Source of the DNA: Sclerodactyla briareus
Taxonomy: Eukaryota > Echinodermata > Holothuroidea > Dendrochirotida > Sclerodactylidae
NCBI GenBank assembly: GCA_026419785.1
Contig: JAODTK010005872.1
Coordinates: 186,001 to 250,000, forward strand
Direction of reading: 5' to 3'
DNA length: 64,000 nt
Below are positions 23,660 through 36,495 of the stretch, in pieces. The notes under the pieces were generated by a model. It searched no databases. It was not told the DNA's origin and was given only the letters and a program-made list of their open reading frames with translations. The position numbers and the translations under genes were made by a program. The number at the start of each line of letters is the position of its first letter. Positions within the stretch are counted from its first letter, which is position 1.

Positions 23660-26600
23660 AATATAAGCGCATAACCAAAGATTCCATGCAGCTTACACCT
23701 AAAAGAAAAACATCCTGTCCAATGGAATGTGGCAGGTCATTTTAGATAGGAAAGACCAACCGGCTATAATGCAGGATAGTGCTGAGCAACCCTAACAGGG
23801 GTGAAAAACATGTGGCATAGTGGAACAATGAATATGCCTAGACAAACATACAAGGATTCATCAGTTTGCTTGATCAGGTGATACAAACATCCGAATATGC
23901 AGTAGGGTGTGATCAGGCAGGGCTAGAGTGGAAGGGGGGGGGGGGGTCAATGAGTGAAATCAGTCGTGTCATTCATGTTTGTTTGTAAAAAGGAACTACA
24001 GTCATTGTGAGCGGTGGTAACATTGCGCAGAAAAGCAAGGAGATGGAATAACCGGAGCCAAGTTTTCGGGTCCGTTATGTAATATATATATAAGCTTACC
24101 GAAACCAATTGGATTGGAAACAATTATTATCCAGTGTTTTAGCTGGGGTGAGGCAGCTCAACAAGTCATTATGTCTCTCAGACCGTTCGTCGTTGTCACG
24201 TTCACTCATAACTTCCAAAGTGTACAGCGATCCAGGTTGAAAACTTGGCGCCGAGTGGCCCACTGAGCATGCCACTGGCTACCTGTGGCTTAGGTGTTAC
24301 ATTTTTGTTTGCATAGTGTGATTAACATTTTAAATAAATCCGATTAATTACCCCAAGTGGTACCTACAGCCATCATTGAAATCTCTGTGAGAGAGATTGC
24401 TTAAATACTCCCTAGCTCTGCAAAAGCTGGCGGCCAGGTTAGATAGAAGGGGACTGTTTCATTCGTCTGTCAGCATGAGGTGGAAGATAGAGGAAAATGG
24501 AAAGGATAACAGGCAGTTCTGTGCGGAAAGAAATCTGTCACCACTTCTCAAAGGCATGTGCTTGGCTGGACTTCATACCTGTGTGGAACTACAAAAACCA
24601 TTGTGGATCAAAGTGTGTTTCCACTGTTCCAATGCTACAGACATAGGAAGAGTTGTTGCTAGCGTACGTTTGGCCAGTGGGGCCAATGTGTAGACAATGT
24701 GTTATGAAGATGTCAGTTAAAGGTCAATTAAATGGGGACAAACATCGGATTGGTGAAGAAAATGCAAGGTAATTTGCCACAGGAATTTTGCCGTCCGCAG
24801 GCTACCAAGGACGTTTCGATTGGTTTTTTTTCGTAGCATATTCGTTTATCTCCAACCTGTTTCCTGAACCAAACATTAAATACAAAATATTCCGTACAAT
24901 GTACATAGCAATTTTGACATGCTTGTAAAAACTAAAATCTGTACAGAACCGTGACGTGTCGGCCAGTCGGGTCAGGTCAGCCTCATGTCCAAAAAATACA
25001 AAGTATGTAGGTCAACCTGTCGGCTTCATTTAGCGCCTAAGGATAAAACGTAACAACAATAGCGGAATGAATTATGCACAATCGGAGACTAACTGCCGGA
25101 CACCCAGGCTTTATTTGCCTGGCAAGCGCCAAGTCAACCTCACGACGATACGTGATTACCAACGACCAGGAGTCTGGGTGCTTATATTATAATACCCTCG
25201 ATCACACGGGGCAGTGAAACACCTCTTGTTCTTGACACTCTCAAATATGTTGTATAACTGTAGAATTACCAGCAGCAGAGGTGCAGTATGTATTTAATAA
25301 TAATAAGTTCCAAAATGAACTAACAGTTGATGTTTCGATTGTAAAAATTATATAATCCTTGTTACTGTGAAAAAAAATCAAAGTAATTCTTGTAGAAAAA
25401 TACTGGAAATACTGGAAACTCTGCTGCCAGGATTCACTTTAGGTTATACAATGAGTCAAATGATTGGGGGTGAAAGGGTGAAAATCTCCAAAATTCCAAT
25501 GGATAAAAAAAATCGATTGACTGTTGGAAAATTTGGAGAGCTGTCAATATAAGAAATTGGTCTGCTGGACATAAGTGTATGGTCGGTGGAGCAGAAAAAC
25601 ATATGTGGTTGCCGCATGTGTCGTATGGTAATAACTAATTGGAGAATATTTATTTATTTATATTTAGGCGTAGCGTCCCACGTCGTGAAAAACATTTCGA
25701 AATAGTGCCTATCAAATCCCGGGAAGGACATTCGGCTCCACGACGGCAATGTCCATTGCTGTTCTTGCGTTTGTATAGGGGTTTTTTTTTGCCTTTAATC
25801 GATAGCCTATCCTAGATATCGTGTTTTTGCGAGCGATAAAATCGCTTGCATAGGAGTCGGACTCAGACTTTTTGTGTAGTCTGTGCAGTCTGAAGTGCAA
25901 TGAACCATGTTACAACGGCAAATCTAAGAACATTCAGTTGGTATGCAATCGAGAAAAATATGTGATTGTGTGTGTACATTGATTTTGGATAAAATTATAG
26001 GAGGAGCAGTTTATGTTCAAATTATGAGAAAATTGTAGAAACTCGGGACGTTATCACTTTGCCAGGGTGGTGAAATATAACTTCAAATGAATTTATATTG
26101 CGCAGACGAGGCAATTAGTGTTCGTTTTCTTGAATTACTGATATGCATCAAGTTAAACTTTATGTTTTCCTCGGGAAAAACATGTTTACTCGCTAGTGGA
26201 TTTGTTCTCTCGCTATAATAGGTAATGATTTTGGAACATTTCTCTCTACAGTTTGGGCGATAATGTTTTTAACTGCAGCACGTTGCGCAGAGATTTTGCT
26301 TATTTTTACAGGATGATGATCGTGCGTCTTTGCTTTCTTAAATGAAGTAAAACGTTGTCGGTCTACGTTGACGACTACAACAAAATTAGGGCCTCTGTTT
26401 CCTTAGAAACTGAATAAACGTAGTAAAACGGGGCAGGTTCAACTGTTTAATTGCATATTTCGTGACTGTCTTTCCTCCAGTATAAGGTTCCAATTAGTTA
26501 TTGTTTTATTCTTGGAAAAAGATTTTCATTCATCTTGATGCCCTCACATTGGTTTATGAATAGGAAAATACTTTGAAGGAAGCCACTCCAATTTTGCCAC

Positions 26601-27150
26601 TTTGAAAAGTTGTCAGCTTAGTGAAGTGGCTTTGATATTTAGGTAGAGAGGAAAATAGAGTGAACCTCTAATATCTTCAGACAAAAATTTTAATTTTTGG
26701 TATGATATCTATTTGTTTCTCTTGCTGTGGAATCTAGAATTTTACCACCAGAAAAAAAAAAAACATCACCGCGTTTTAGGTTAATATTCATGTCAGTGGG
26801 TAAGGCTTAAGAAGGGATTCCATAGTATAGAGGGGCTGGTTTGGTGTATGATGTGTGTGTGATGTGAAGCCGTCAATACTTATTGTATGCTAGGTGACTT
26901 GACCAGAATAGGTGAATAGGGCAGTGAAAGCTTGGGGCCTGTTAAAGTAATATGGGTGCGCACGGGTTGGGGTGGCGGCACAATAGGATCGAACATGCAT
27001 GATTAGAAAGTGGGAAGTGGGACCTGTAAAGCAATCATAGGGGCGATGGATTCATAGAGCAGGGCAGTCGAGTTTAAAAACCGTAACACTAATAAGGTGA
27101 AAGAAGTATTATGGGCCCAAACCGTCATCTTCGATGTTTGTCAACCTTAC
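23660..27150. other. Non-coding stretch, nothing recognised
   Basis: Only short open frames. The longest, 24397-24693 on the plus strand, has no recognisable domain. A poly-G run lies at about 23934-23946 and a few low-complexity A and T runs occur. No splice-bounded exon was identified. Confidence 0.45.
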
Positions 27151-27169
27151 TTGGACTCAACTTCCATTG

Positions 27170-27960
27170 ATCTGGGACAATTTGACCCAGTAAAGGTCAA
27201 GGTCACAGGTCATTAGGGGGGCACAACAGGCCATTGCGTAGAATTGTCTCTTTTTACCTCCAGTTTGATCATTCTTGAGGGGGTGTTAAAAGTTAAAATT
27301 ATATGACTGCAGGACACCCTTGACCATGCTTAAGGCCAAAGGCCATTAAAAGGGGCATCATCAGTCACGGGGTGAAAATTGCGATCGTCATTCGTTGATG
27401 GAGGTTGTAGCCAACGTAGAATATGTTGTTCTTGACTGGCGAGGGCATCCATCTCCTACAAAATTTTGTTTAACAGTGCTGACATTCGGTCAGAATGCCG
27501 GTCTGACGCGTTACCTTCAGGTGCCCAGGGATTTAGGACACAGTGTAGCCCTGGGCCAATCATGTTGTCAGTTACGCAAAAGCTCTCCCCTACGAATTTG
27601 GTGCACAGTGCTGGCATTCGGTCTTAAACGTGGTCGAGCCGCCGTACCTCGGGGTGCTCAGGAAATAAAATTTGGTCAAGGGTCCACAAAGTGTAAGTGC
27701 AAAAAAGTTACCTGTAATTGTCTCGGGGGTTAGCGGCCATTGGGGTGTTCGGGAATTAGGACCATATAGGAGTTAGCATAAAACTTTGTAACACCTACAG
27801 CCCTAAAATTATCGTTGACACAGTGCTGATGTTCGGTCATAATGATGGCCTAATAATAGTTCTACCGTCTTCCAGGGTGCCCAGGAATTTAGGACCAATT
27901 GCCCAGTGTGGCCCGGGGCCCATCATGTGGAAATGTTATTGACTGCTAAGACACATTTGG
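27170..27960. repeat. Diverged repeats with 'CAGTGCTGACATTCGGTC' motif
   Basis: The motif CAGTGCTG(A/G)(C/T)(A/G)TTCGGTC occurs at 27474, 27606 and 27821. Each copy is followed by a version of 'CCAGGGTGCCCAGGAATTTAGGACC'. The front of the block reads 'GGTCAAGGTCACAGGTCATT', as in other GGTCA-type repeats of the window. Confidence 0.65.
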
Positions 27961-28202
27961 CCATATGAAAACCAAGGTCAAAAGTTGTTACATGGGCACA
28001 ATAGGCCATGGTGGTGTGAAACTAATCCTTGTCCATGTTTTGAACGTTCATCACAAATGTACATTCGCCTTGGTACATTGTGCGGTTTGAGCTACAGCAC
28101 ATGGGCACTACTTTTGGTTTTGCCGTCCAAGGTCATCTACCAAATGCAAACGTAAAAACAACTTCATACTTGCTATGGGGGATTGTCATATCGAGTAGGT
28201 AA

Positions 28203-28735
28203 TATAATAATATATACAGTGACTGTTATTATAGCGCCCGGCAAAAACATTCTCAGAGCGCTTAACAGTAGAGTAGATTCAACAGAAAACAATTTACAAA
28301 TAGATGTGGTCTTCAGGGCAAGTTGAAGAGTTTCAGTGATTGTTTAATTGGGATGCTCCTCGGAGTTCATTCCAAATGGTTGGCGCTGAGGCAGAGAAAG
28401 AACGATCCCCATAAGTGCTTTTCGTGATGATGGTGGGGGCGACGAAGGAAACACTGGGTAGAAGAACGGAGGGAACGAGAAGGATGAGTACTGTTTCAGG
28501 TCTGCGAGATGGATGGGAGCCTGCATGAAGAGTTTATATGTTTAGGAGAGCAATTTGTAGATTATTCATTCCTGAATAGGTAGCCAGTGAAGGTTGCTGA
28601 AGAAATCGCTTTATACGAGTATGTTTGCTACCAGCGGGACACATCCTAGCTGCAGAATTCGGTATCCGTTGGAGCTTTTGGATTTCTGTGGCAGAAAGAC
28701 CTTACAGCAAACAGACTGTTACCAAGTTCCGACAC
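28203..28735 (-). mobile_element. Second CR1/L2-like LINE 3' end
   Basis: Minus-strand translation gives the tail of a non-LTR reverse-transcriptase protein: a decayed NSAARM, then IALLN and SHPSRRPET, and the conserved stretch TKSTYGDRSFSASAPTIWNE. An 'ATTATAGCGCC' tail follows near 28228-28239. Only the region after the catalytic domain remains, and it is frame-broken. The sequence differs from the element at 8026-9085, so this is another family or an older copy. Confidence 0.75.
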
Positions 28736-29003
28736 GATGACACAAAGGCAGGTGATCCCTATTGTTTTTATGTCTGATCCAAGTTCATCTCAGGTCAACA
28801 GAAATTAAATTTGAAATTTTCTAAATTCCCTTAGCAATCCCTTGTTTTCCCACTCCATTCACCCATGATGTACTACTGTATAGCCAGTGCAACTTCAAAT
28901 CTTCGGATTTTATGACTAATAGTGCCGTGAACCCAGTATCTCCAAATTGTTAAACCATGCCCTGTTACCTACACATTGTGGTGTGCAAGTACATGACATA
29001 ACT

Positions 29004-29650
29004 ATATCCCCGCAAACACTTTGAAGTGTTCGGGGATATTATGGTTTTGGGGGTGTAGTTGTCGTCTCCGCCGCCGCCAGAACCTTCGGGCATTAGCGCA
29101 AAATCTCTTTAGCGCTTCATCAAAATGATCTAAAACTTGGTACACATGCCCCCCAGTAAAAGTCTGAGGAGTTCGAAAGTGAGCATCACTGCATGTCTGC
29201 GCCCTCTATGTCGCAGATTCACACGAAACTTGGTGGGTGGGGACAACAGTTGGTCCCAAAGATCATGACGTTCATTTCAAGGTCACCGAGGCAAATTTGT
29301 GAGATTTTTGTCAAACTATACAGAGTTGGTCCAATTTAAACGAAACGTGGTGGATGGGGACAAAAGTTGATCCTGAAAACATGACGGTGATTTCAGGATC
29401 ACCAGAGGTCAAATTTGGAGGTCAAATAATGTATTTTTCAACTTTGTCATATTGATACAAAACTTGGAGAATGTGGACTACACTGGGTCCTGAGCAACAG
29501 GGTAATTCAAAGTAACCGGAGGGGTCAAATGAACATAATTTGAATGTGCTTCCTATGAACGAGGTCCTGGCCTCTGATGTTAGAACTTGTTATGACAGTT
29601 CATTTTCCACAAAATGACCTCGGTTGTCAGTAGAGAACATTAGAGCAAAA
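29004..29650. repeat. Dispersed repeat starting in a hairpin
   Basis: It opens with an inverted repeat, ATATCCCCG...ACACTT / AAGTGT...CGGGGATAT at 29004-29039. It then reads 'GTCGTCTCCGCCGCCG' and a series of 'AACTTGGT(A/G)' and 'AGGTCA' phrases. The first part matches 22200-22560. Non-coding. Confidence 0.65.
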
Positions 29651-30151
29651 CCTTAAATCAATAAGGCGTATGTTCCCTTCTACATATGCACAATTCACCC
29701 CACATACGTTTGTGTTGTAACATTTAGCAATATTCTTTGATCAATGTAGTTCCAAAGGTAGAAATCTTGGAGAAGCAATGTATATTTTTCTGGACAGGGG
29801 AAAAATGCTATTCTTACAACAACAAAGGTTCTTCCTCTTCATGCTTGCTATCTACATGCAACATTTCAATTTAGGAAATCTATGTGATGGTGTACAGGTG
29901 TGCATGTATGTCATGTATGTGTCTCATGCCCTTGTGAACATGAGAACTCAACACCTTGTGGACATGACAACTAGTGAACGAAATGTGTTGGTAGATACTT
30001 GGTATATAGTAGCTATAGCAGAGGGAGAAAAAAAGGTTCTGAACACCTTGTGAGTGGGGGGGGGATAGGATATAAAAAACTGAAAAAAAAGGTGTATAAG
30101 GCCCATACAATCAATGACAACGCAACCCATGCCACTTCTTCAAATTCACTC

Positions 30152-30577
30152 TTAAAGGCAAAGTCCAGCAAATTAATACTCTTTTCGGTGTTATAATGTT
30201 TAAAGAGGAAAAAAAAATCATTCAAATATCACTTCGTTCCAGGTTTATAGCATGTTCGGTTGGGAAGATATGGCTTCCTCAAATTTCATATAATTTGGTG
30301 ATTGGCAAACTGGACAACTTTGTATGATTCATATCTACCAACTTAAGGGAAAAGTTAAGACATATTTCTTTGCCTTTTCTTTAAAATTTGTAGATATGAC
30401 GTCATCAAATGTGCCAATTTGCAAAATTGTCAACTTAGCAGTGATAAATTAAAATTCTTTAAAAAATCGTACCTTTATAACCGAACATGCTATGAACATG
30501 AAACAAAGTTTGAATAGCATGATTTTCAATCCACAATCATATGGCATTTAAATATATTTGACTGGACTTGCCCTTCC
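30152..30577. mobile_element. TTAA-flanked MITE, copy 2
   Basis: The left edge is TTAA followed by AGGCAAAGTCCAG. The right edge is CTGGACTTGCCCTT, where the final TTAA has mutated. The interior aligns with 15477-15875 over nearly its whole length ('AGCATGTTCGGTTGGGAAGA', 'CTTAGCAGTGATAAATTAA'), apart from about 25 extra bases including 'GATATGACGTCATC'. No coding capacity. Confidence 0.78.
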
Positions 30578-30599
30578 ATGTTAGATTCTTTCCACATCG

Positions 30600-32880
30600 A
30601 AATTCATTTCTTCGCGGGTATGAATGCACTGATTTATGGTTTGTGCATATCACATGCACGGGTATATTGGGCAAGTCTATAAGCATATACCCAAAATGTC
30701 TATACCAACAAATTGGCGAAGAGTGGCTTTATTGTGGCAGAGAGCTGAAGGGTATGTGGAAGTTAAAGCACATATAGTAGCATGGGTGAACTGAAAGGAC
30801 CTCTACAGGGGAAAAAAAGAAAGAATTTTTCAATTGACCAAAATACCAATCGCGCCTCAAAGAATCATCATTTCCTCTCTAGTGTAGCGCATATTAGAGA
30901 GGGCGCTCTGTCAAAAACGGTCGCACGGATCTGAGGCGGACGTCGTCCAATAAGCCAGTTCGTGGGTGCCAAGTGCATGCCGGCCACCACTGAACAGCTG
31001 GGGGGAATATACACGATTCCCCTCATAGCAATATTGTTACGGCTTATTTTCAACTGTCCATTTGAAAACGAAAACAATTCATCCCCTGTGTTCGGAGGTT
31101 ATTGTTGTAGTATGGGGGAAATTTCTTTTTTTGTTTTGTGTTGCAGGAACTGTAATTTTCGGCAGGGGAGTTCTGCACACTGACGTTCAACGTCGAACTC
31201 CTGTCGTTCCCTCATGACCTTTGACACAATATCATTATCATCTCATTGAACTGTAACTCCGAACTGGCTTATACAAGTTTATTCGACTGCTATTAGTGCT
31301 ATGTGTACAGATCCCGTTGTCCCTTTACACTGACTCATATAGTCTTAAAGGGGCATTGTCGTCTCGTAGTAACTAGCGACGAGAGATAGCGTCTCTGCAT
31401 GACTCAACATGAAATACCGACCGCCTTCAGTTCACCATACTTATCATTCCAGTATATCGTCAGTTCGTCACTATCACATGTCAATGCAATAATTCCAATA
31501 TACCGCCGAGCGATATTGTTGATGTAATGTCACGCAATCGGAAGCGTCCATTATTCGCTGATGGGGCTGATATGTCCGTTTGAATCAATTTCCTGTAAGC
31601 TCGAGTGTCAGTTTGAAATCACGACAAAACGGACGGTTCATTGTTCCCTGTCCCTGGGTGTTGTAAGACGACAATGTCTCTTTCATTCATCTCCACAAGG
31701 TACCCAGATAAATATGGTAGTCCATTCAAGTGAGGCTGAGTATCGGAAAATGTACAAGAGGGCAAATATCATCCGCAATAAATGGAAATGTATTTGGTTA
31801 GGCTATAGCCGCTATACCCTTAAAAAATGTACTTTCTGCACATTCAATATACCGTTCCAGAAGTTTCAGATATTTCAGTCTAAAAATGTTGAGGAATTAT
31901 TCATGCATCTTCAAAGTTCGGCTAAGACCGAAAGTTTCCTCTAATAATAATTTTGACACATCTGGAGAGGAGAACCTCTGTTTTTCCAACTTTTCCTAAA
32001 TTTCGAAAAGTCGTTGTTATCGCCACGCAAATGTTTTGGAAAATAGTGATATATTGCCAGAATTGACTGCAAATCAAGTTTTTTTTCCTTCAATGCATGG
32101 AATCCTTAGTCTTGGGTCATTTCGCCATAATTATGGGGAGAAATCCATGATTCGTCACTGTTTACTGTGACTTTCAAACCATTCAGTCATTCCATTTAAA
32201 TATCCGTGAAAATACTGGACTACGGTCGAAATATACAGATTCAGCCATAAATCAAATTATCCTCCCCTAAGAAACATTCCCGCTTATTTTTAAGAAGAAA
32301 CGTGTATTTTCTGTCAATTCGGCCTGAGTGAAATTCAACCATGTTCGGCTACTCCAAACTGAATAGATATTTGGGGAAACTATAAAAAATAAAAAAAATG
32401 GACGTACACGCAAACATTCACAAAGAAGCGGACACCTTTTGCCGTGTCACCTCATTTATGGTAACACCTGCCAACCATGGTACCCCGCACTGTTGAAATG
32501 ACAACCTGACTACAATATATCGGCCTCCGACTCCGGGGACCGATAAACTGAAAACGCCAAATCAAATGTGTAATTCTCTTTCAGCATTTTCCTGTTATTT
32601 TCCGCTTTTCGCAAATATTCTGAGGAATGTACATCTATTTACAATGGTGTTTCATATAATCTTATTTTACAGGATAAATTACAACAAAAATCTTAATTCT
32701 ATAAACCGATTTTAGGCAGATAATTAAGATTACGCAGTTACTTAAGGATTGAACAGTCATTGCACGTTGCCTATTTATGCTAAGCTGGCGAGGCCATTCT
32801 CAAAGACGGACTGTAGGCTACAGCAATACGGTATATCAATCAGTTCTAACCAGTTTGGAACTGGATTTCACTGTTTCAAC
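30600..32880. other. Non-coding stretch, nothing recognised
   Basis: Open frames of up to 127 codons (31561-31944, plus) lack any recognisable domain. A 'TCTTAAAGGGGCATTG' near 31345 resembles a TTAA-type transposon terminus, but no partner end was found. Confidence 0.4.
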
Positions 32881-32899
32881 AGCTCCTAAACTCTGAAGA

Positions 32900-33075
32900 A
32901 AATGTTGTGTAACTAGCAAACTCCTCTGGTGTTATGTTACAAATCACACAATCATTGTGTATAAGCAGCACAATTGTGTAATTCTCCACACAAGCTTTAC
33001 ACGATGCTGTGTAATTATTACACAACACCTGGATGGGTGTGCTAGTTACACCACGTTGTTTAAGTTCCACACAAC
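32900..33075. repeat. Chain of small palindromes built on TGTGTAA
   Basis: The unit (T)TGTGTAA and its complement alternate here. Local palindromes are ACACAATCATTGTGT and TGTGTAATTATTACACA, with further TGTGTAA/TTACACA copies around them. This looks like a foldback or a decayed MITE, not a coding sequence, although the minus strand is open for 64 codons. Confidence 0.6.
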
Positions 33076-34148
33076 CTTTCTTAGGAGTGTAGTCTAATTA
33101 TGGTGTGCAATTTTCGAAGCCTATACCCAACTGGTTTAAACCTATATGACACTATATTCTATGTGCAGTTGGAAGAACTTTATCCCTTAGACTACTGAGA
33201 CCTTCAATCGAACAAGTGTTATAGGCCTATCGAACAATAAAAGAAGTGGTATGACGGATGTTGGGAAATTAATCTCGTTTTGTTTACCCTAATTGGACGA
33301 ATTACCGGTAATTATAAATGGTACTCATATGACCATTCATTAATAGAGTTACAGTCTCGCAAACTACACAGGTATACACTCGTAATTACTTATACGCCTC
33401 GTGTTATGTTTCCACCCGAAAATGCTTCAGCGGACTAAGGAAATATGGAGGCTCCGTTTTGGGTGTGGAAGGACACCGGCGAATCTCGCCTGCTCTTTCC
33501 GAAGAGTGCCCTGAGTGGCGAGGCAGGTGTGAGAATTCCTGCTCCCGGGATCGCCATTTAACGTCTCGATCCGACAGACGAAGAGAGTGTAGCTTCACTC
33601 GTGCCGTCACTTTCCCGCACACGAGAAAGAAGAGGGGTGACGACACCAGGGTTTGACTCGTAAGCCTGCCCGTCTTGACGTAGCCGGCCACCGCTATCCG
33701 GCCAGGCAATGACAAGTGTCACTGCACTACTGAACTCATTACGGCTGTCAGAGCTTCAAAATTACTCTTTCCTGGAGTTAAGTCCTCTGAACTACATCGC
33801 TTCCTGCTATGCATATAATAAGCAATAATAGCCACGTTGATATATATACTCTGTTAGGATTGGCTACAGTGAGTAGGCCTGCAATTCCCTACACCATGTA
33901 CAATGTATTGATAACCTCCTGAATTCCAGGGACGGTAGTCTCACTAATTGTGAATTTCCTCTTTACCGACGCCCACTGCTGCCATAATTATATTAGATTA
34001 AATTAGATTATGGAGGCATCATTGTATAATATAGAACCAATATGATACATAGGTGAAATCTGCCCCACCAACGGGGGGGGGGGGCAGATTTTACTAGTTT
34101 GACGTAGGCGTCTTCGTCATATATGCACAAACTGTGAGGGAAACATGC

Positions 34149-34455
34149 CTAAATGCCCATTGATGCATAGTACCACTGTACGAGGGTGTTTGTTTGAAAC
34201 AACAGGTTTCCATAGTAACGAGCGGTGACTTTCCCAATCCCATAACACGTCCCATCACTGCCCAACGACCAGCTATTCTTACAAGATAACATATTAGGCT
34301 CCATGTCAATTTCCTCGATGTGATCCATACTGAATACATCAGTGAAAGCAAAATGTGTGATCAGTCCCTTATTGATCAACTGATACAGTTTGCAGTGAGA
34401 TATCGACCTTCGATAAATTCTGCACAGGCGGTTCCTCAGGCTGTATTTGAATTAT
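34149..34455 (-). CDS. Unidentified ORF, possible exon
   Basis: A frame of about 100 codons is open from just after a TAA at about 34456 down to a stop at 34149. The translation has mixed, gene-like composition: QLINKGLITHFAFTDVFSMD, then an acidic stretch, then SWSLGSDGTCYGIGKVTARY and a hydrophobic end. I recognise no family and see no clear splice acceptor. It lies downstream of the TAMALIN-like gene on the same strand. Another minus-strand ORF (34864-35106) is nearby. It could be a decayed exon or chance. Confidence 0.25.
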
Positions 34456-36049
34456 GCATTAAGTTGCTGAGGAAACAGAACAGCGTTTTCATTACGTAGG
34501 CCTAGGCCTTATCGAACGACACGACAATCAACACAAGAGTCGCAGATCTATGTAAATTGAGAGAAAGAGTTTGACTTAAATGTGGATTGTCATTTCGTGC
34601 AGGCTATAGTTGTGGCCGTCGTTCGCATGACGTCCTGTAGTTAACTCTCTTTTCCCCCACATGGTGTGTGCAGTTTGGTTGGGTTTGAACCGAACGTGAA
34701 TAATATTGTGTAACCTATGCTAAGGAATACTCTACATTTCGAAGTGAACTAGGAAACGAAGTCTACGGCGACTTCTATCACAAAAGTCCCACAGGAATAC
34801 AAGAATTGGTACAAAGAGCCTCTTTGAAGAATGAGCCGGTTCACATTTGCAAGTGCGCCATTCTCACCACTGAACAGTCCAGGGATACGTAGACGATATT
34901 TCCCTCATACTTAACTGATTTCTAAACTGCCTTCGATAAATATGGTTGAATATTGTAAAGTTTGTGTTAGCAGGTAGTGCATAATTTTTGGTCAGTTTGT
35001 AAGTACCGTTCTTCTCACAGTCGTGTATGGGAACGACATGATGACAAATAAACCCACTGAAATAATCACAACATAGCAGCGGTCTCGCTAATTCCAATCT
35101 CTTCACATTTTAGTAATTCAGACTGATGGAAAATTAGTTGGCTGGCCCACGAACAAGTCGCAAGAGTTAGCGACTTTGCAGTGCATTTATGACGTAGTCA
35201 TGATGACCTATCATTAAATTGATCAGGGCAACCCAAATGTTTCTAGAAATTACTGCATAGGCCTGCAGTTCACGCTTGAATACCGTATTTATCAGATACC
35301 GCCCCGAACATAATGTTTTTATTTATGATCCTCAGGAATATTAACATCCAGGGGTGATATTTTGAAAATTACATTTAGAAAAAAAACAAAAAAACTTCAA
35401 GTCAACATTCGGCAGAGATGGGAATAATCACACTTGTGGCGTACTCCAGGTTGTAAAAAGTGTGTGACCTGCCTACTATAGAACTGAGTGACTTGCTCTC
35501 ATTAGATTTACAAAGTGACTTGTTTGGAACGACCCGACATTTTAGGTCAATGTGACTTGTCTTGAACAGATTTTGGTGACCTGTCCCCGACCCTGACATC
35601 TAGATTGACATTATTTGATTTAGCGTGATTTCAACACTTCACTCTGAATACTTTCTAATATTTACTGAATACAAAAATATAGTCAATACGACTGTAAAAA
35701 TCATACGACCTTTGTTCATTATTTCGTGTCTACACTATGGATTTCACGACACAACGATCGACTACAGACAGGCTTTTGATAAGCATATGGTAGACACAAT
35801 TTCCTGTCGACGCCTATCATCTCCAGGCTGGATAACTTTACTCGCAGCAGCAGGCTGGGGAGTGCTTCACTGACATCATTTCCTTGACTTAAGTTACCGC
35901 TCCCAGCCCTAAAATATATAGTCGCATAAATTGCTCATCGACTTCCTTCCACTGATAACATAGCTGGACATTAGGGGCGAGTCATTAGGGCCCCTCCCTG
36001 GAAATCTGATTATTCGCATTACTCCACGTGACTTCCCTGAATGAATATA

Positions 36050-36055
36050 TTTATT
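36050..36055 (-). promoter_or_regulatory. Possible polyadenylation signal
   Basis: AATAAA on the minus strand lies about 125 bases beyond the end of the open C-terminal region of the TAMALIN-like gene (stop at 36181). This position is plausible, but the hexamer is common by chance. Confidence 0.3.
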
Positions 36056-36180
36056 CGGTGGTGACAATTGGGAAGTACCTTTGTCAAGGGACACGTCGGA
36101 AAAGGGTATAATCAGTCCTATTAGGATCCGAACCCAAAGACCTTCGTGTTAAAGTCTGAATCTCTGTCTATTTGAATGTT

Positions 36181-36495
36181 TTACATGATTCCCGGATTAA
36201 GAATCTTTAACGATATTGGCATATGCGCCATGTCACCAATACGCGCCTGATAATGTCTCCTTGAAGGTTGGAATAATGAGACGTCGTCGTGGTACCCTGG
36301 ATTCTCGATGAGCCTTATACTTTCATCATATTTACCTAGCTTATACGCTATTGTGTATCCTAGCCTTAAAGCTACCATGTAGCCTAATTTCATAGCTACC
36401 ATGTCTGCGCCGCGGATACATGGATCAGCGGTAGGAAGATGATCTGACTGCGGTATAGTATATGATGCTGACCCGACGTTACTTCTCGGGACCAC
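36181..36495 (-). CDS. Possible C-terminal continuation of TAMALIN-like protein
   Basis: A 104-codon open frame begins about 130 bases after the stop of the TAMALIN-like terminal exon, on the same strand. The sequence between also reads as protein in the same frame once two stop codons are ignored (AYAEVYPTEGGWDDQIDTLP). The translation is hydrophilic with tyrosine-containing repeats (MKLGYMVALRLGYTIAYKLG) and ends ISLKILNPGIM. Vertebrate TAMALIN and CYTIP have long C-terminal tails, so this may be the rest of the tail separated by indels or a short intron. It could also be unrelated. Confidence 0.35.
   Translation of the reverse strand: MVPRSNVGSASYTIPQSDHLPTADPCIRGADMVAMKLGYMVALRLGYTIAYKLGKYDESIRLIENPGYHDDVSLFQPSRRHYQARIGDMAHMPISLKILNPGIM

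Noticed and set aside
33404-33715. GC-rich minus-strand ORF and a GCCGGATAGCGGTGGCCGGC phrase, considered as a tRNA or SINE
   Set aside because: No proper B-box or cloverleaf could be drawn, and the ORF has no recognisable domain.
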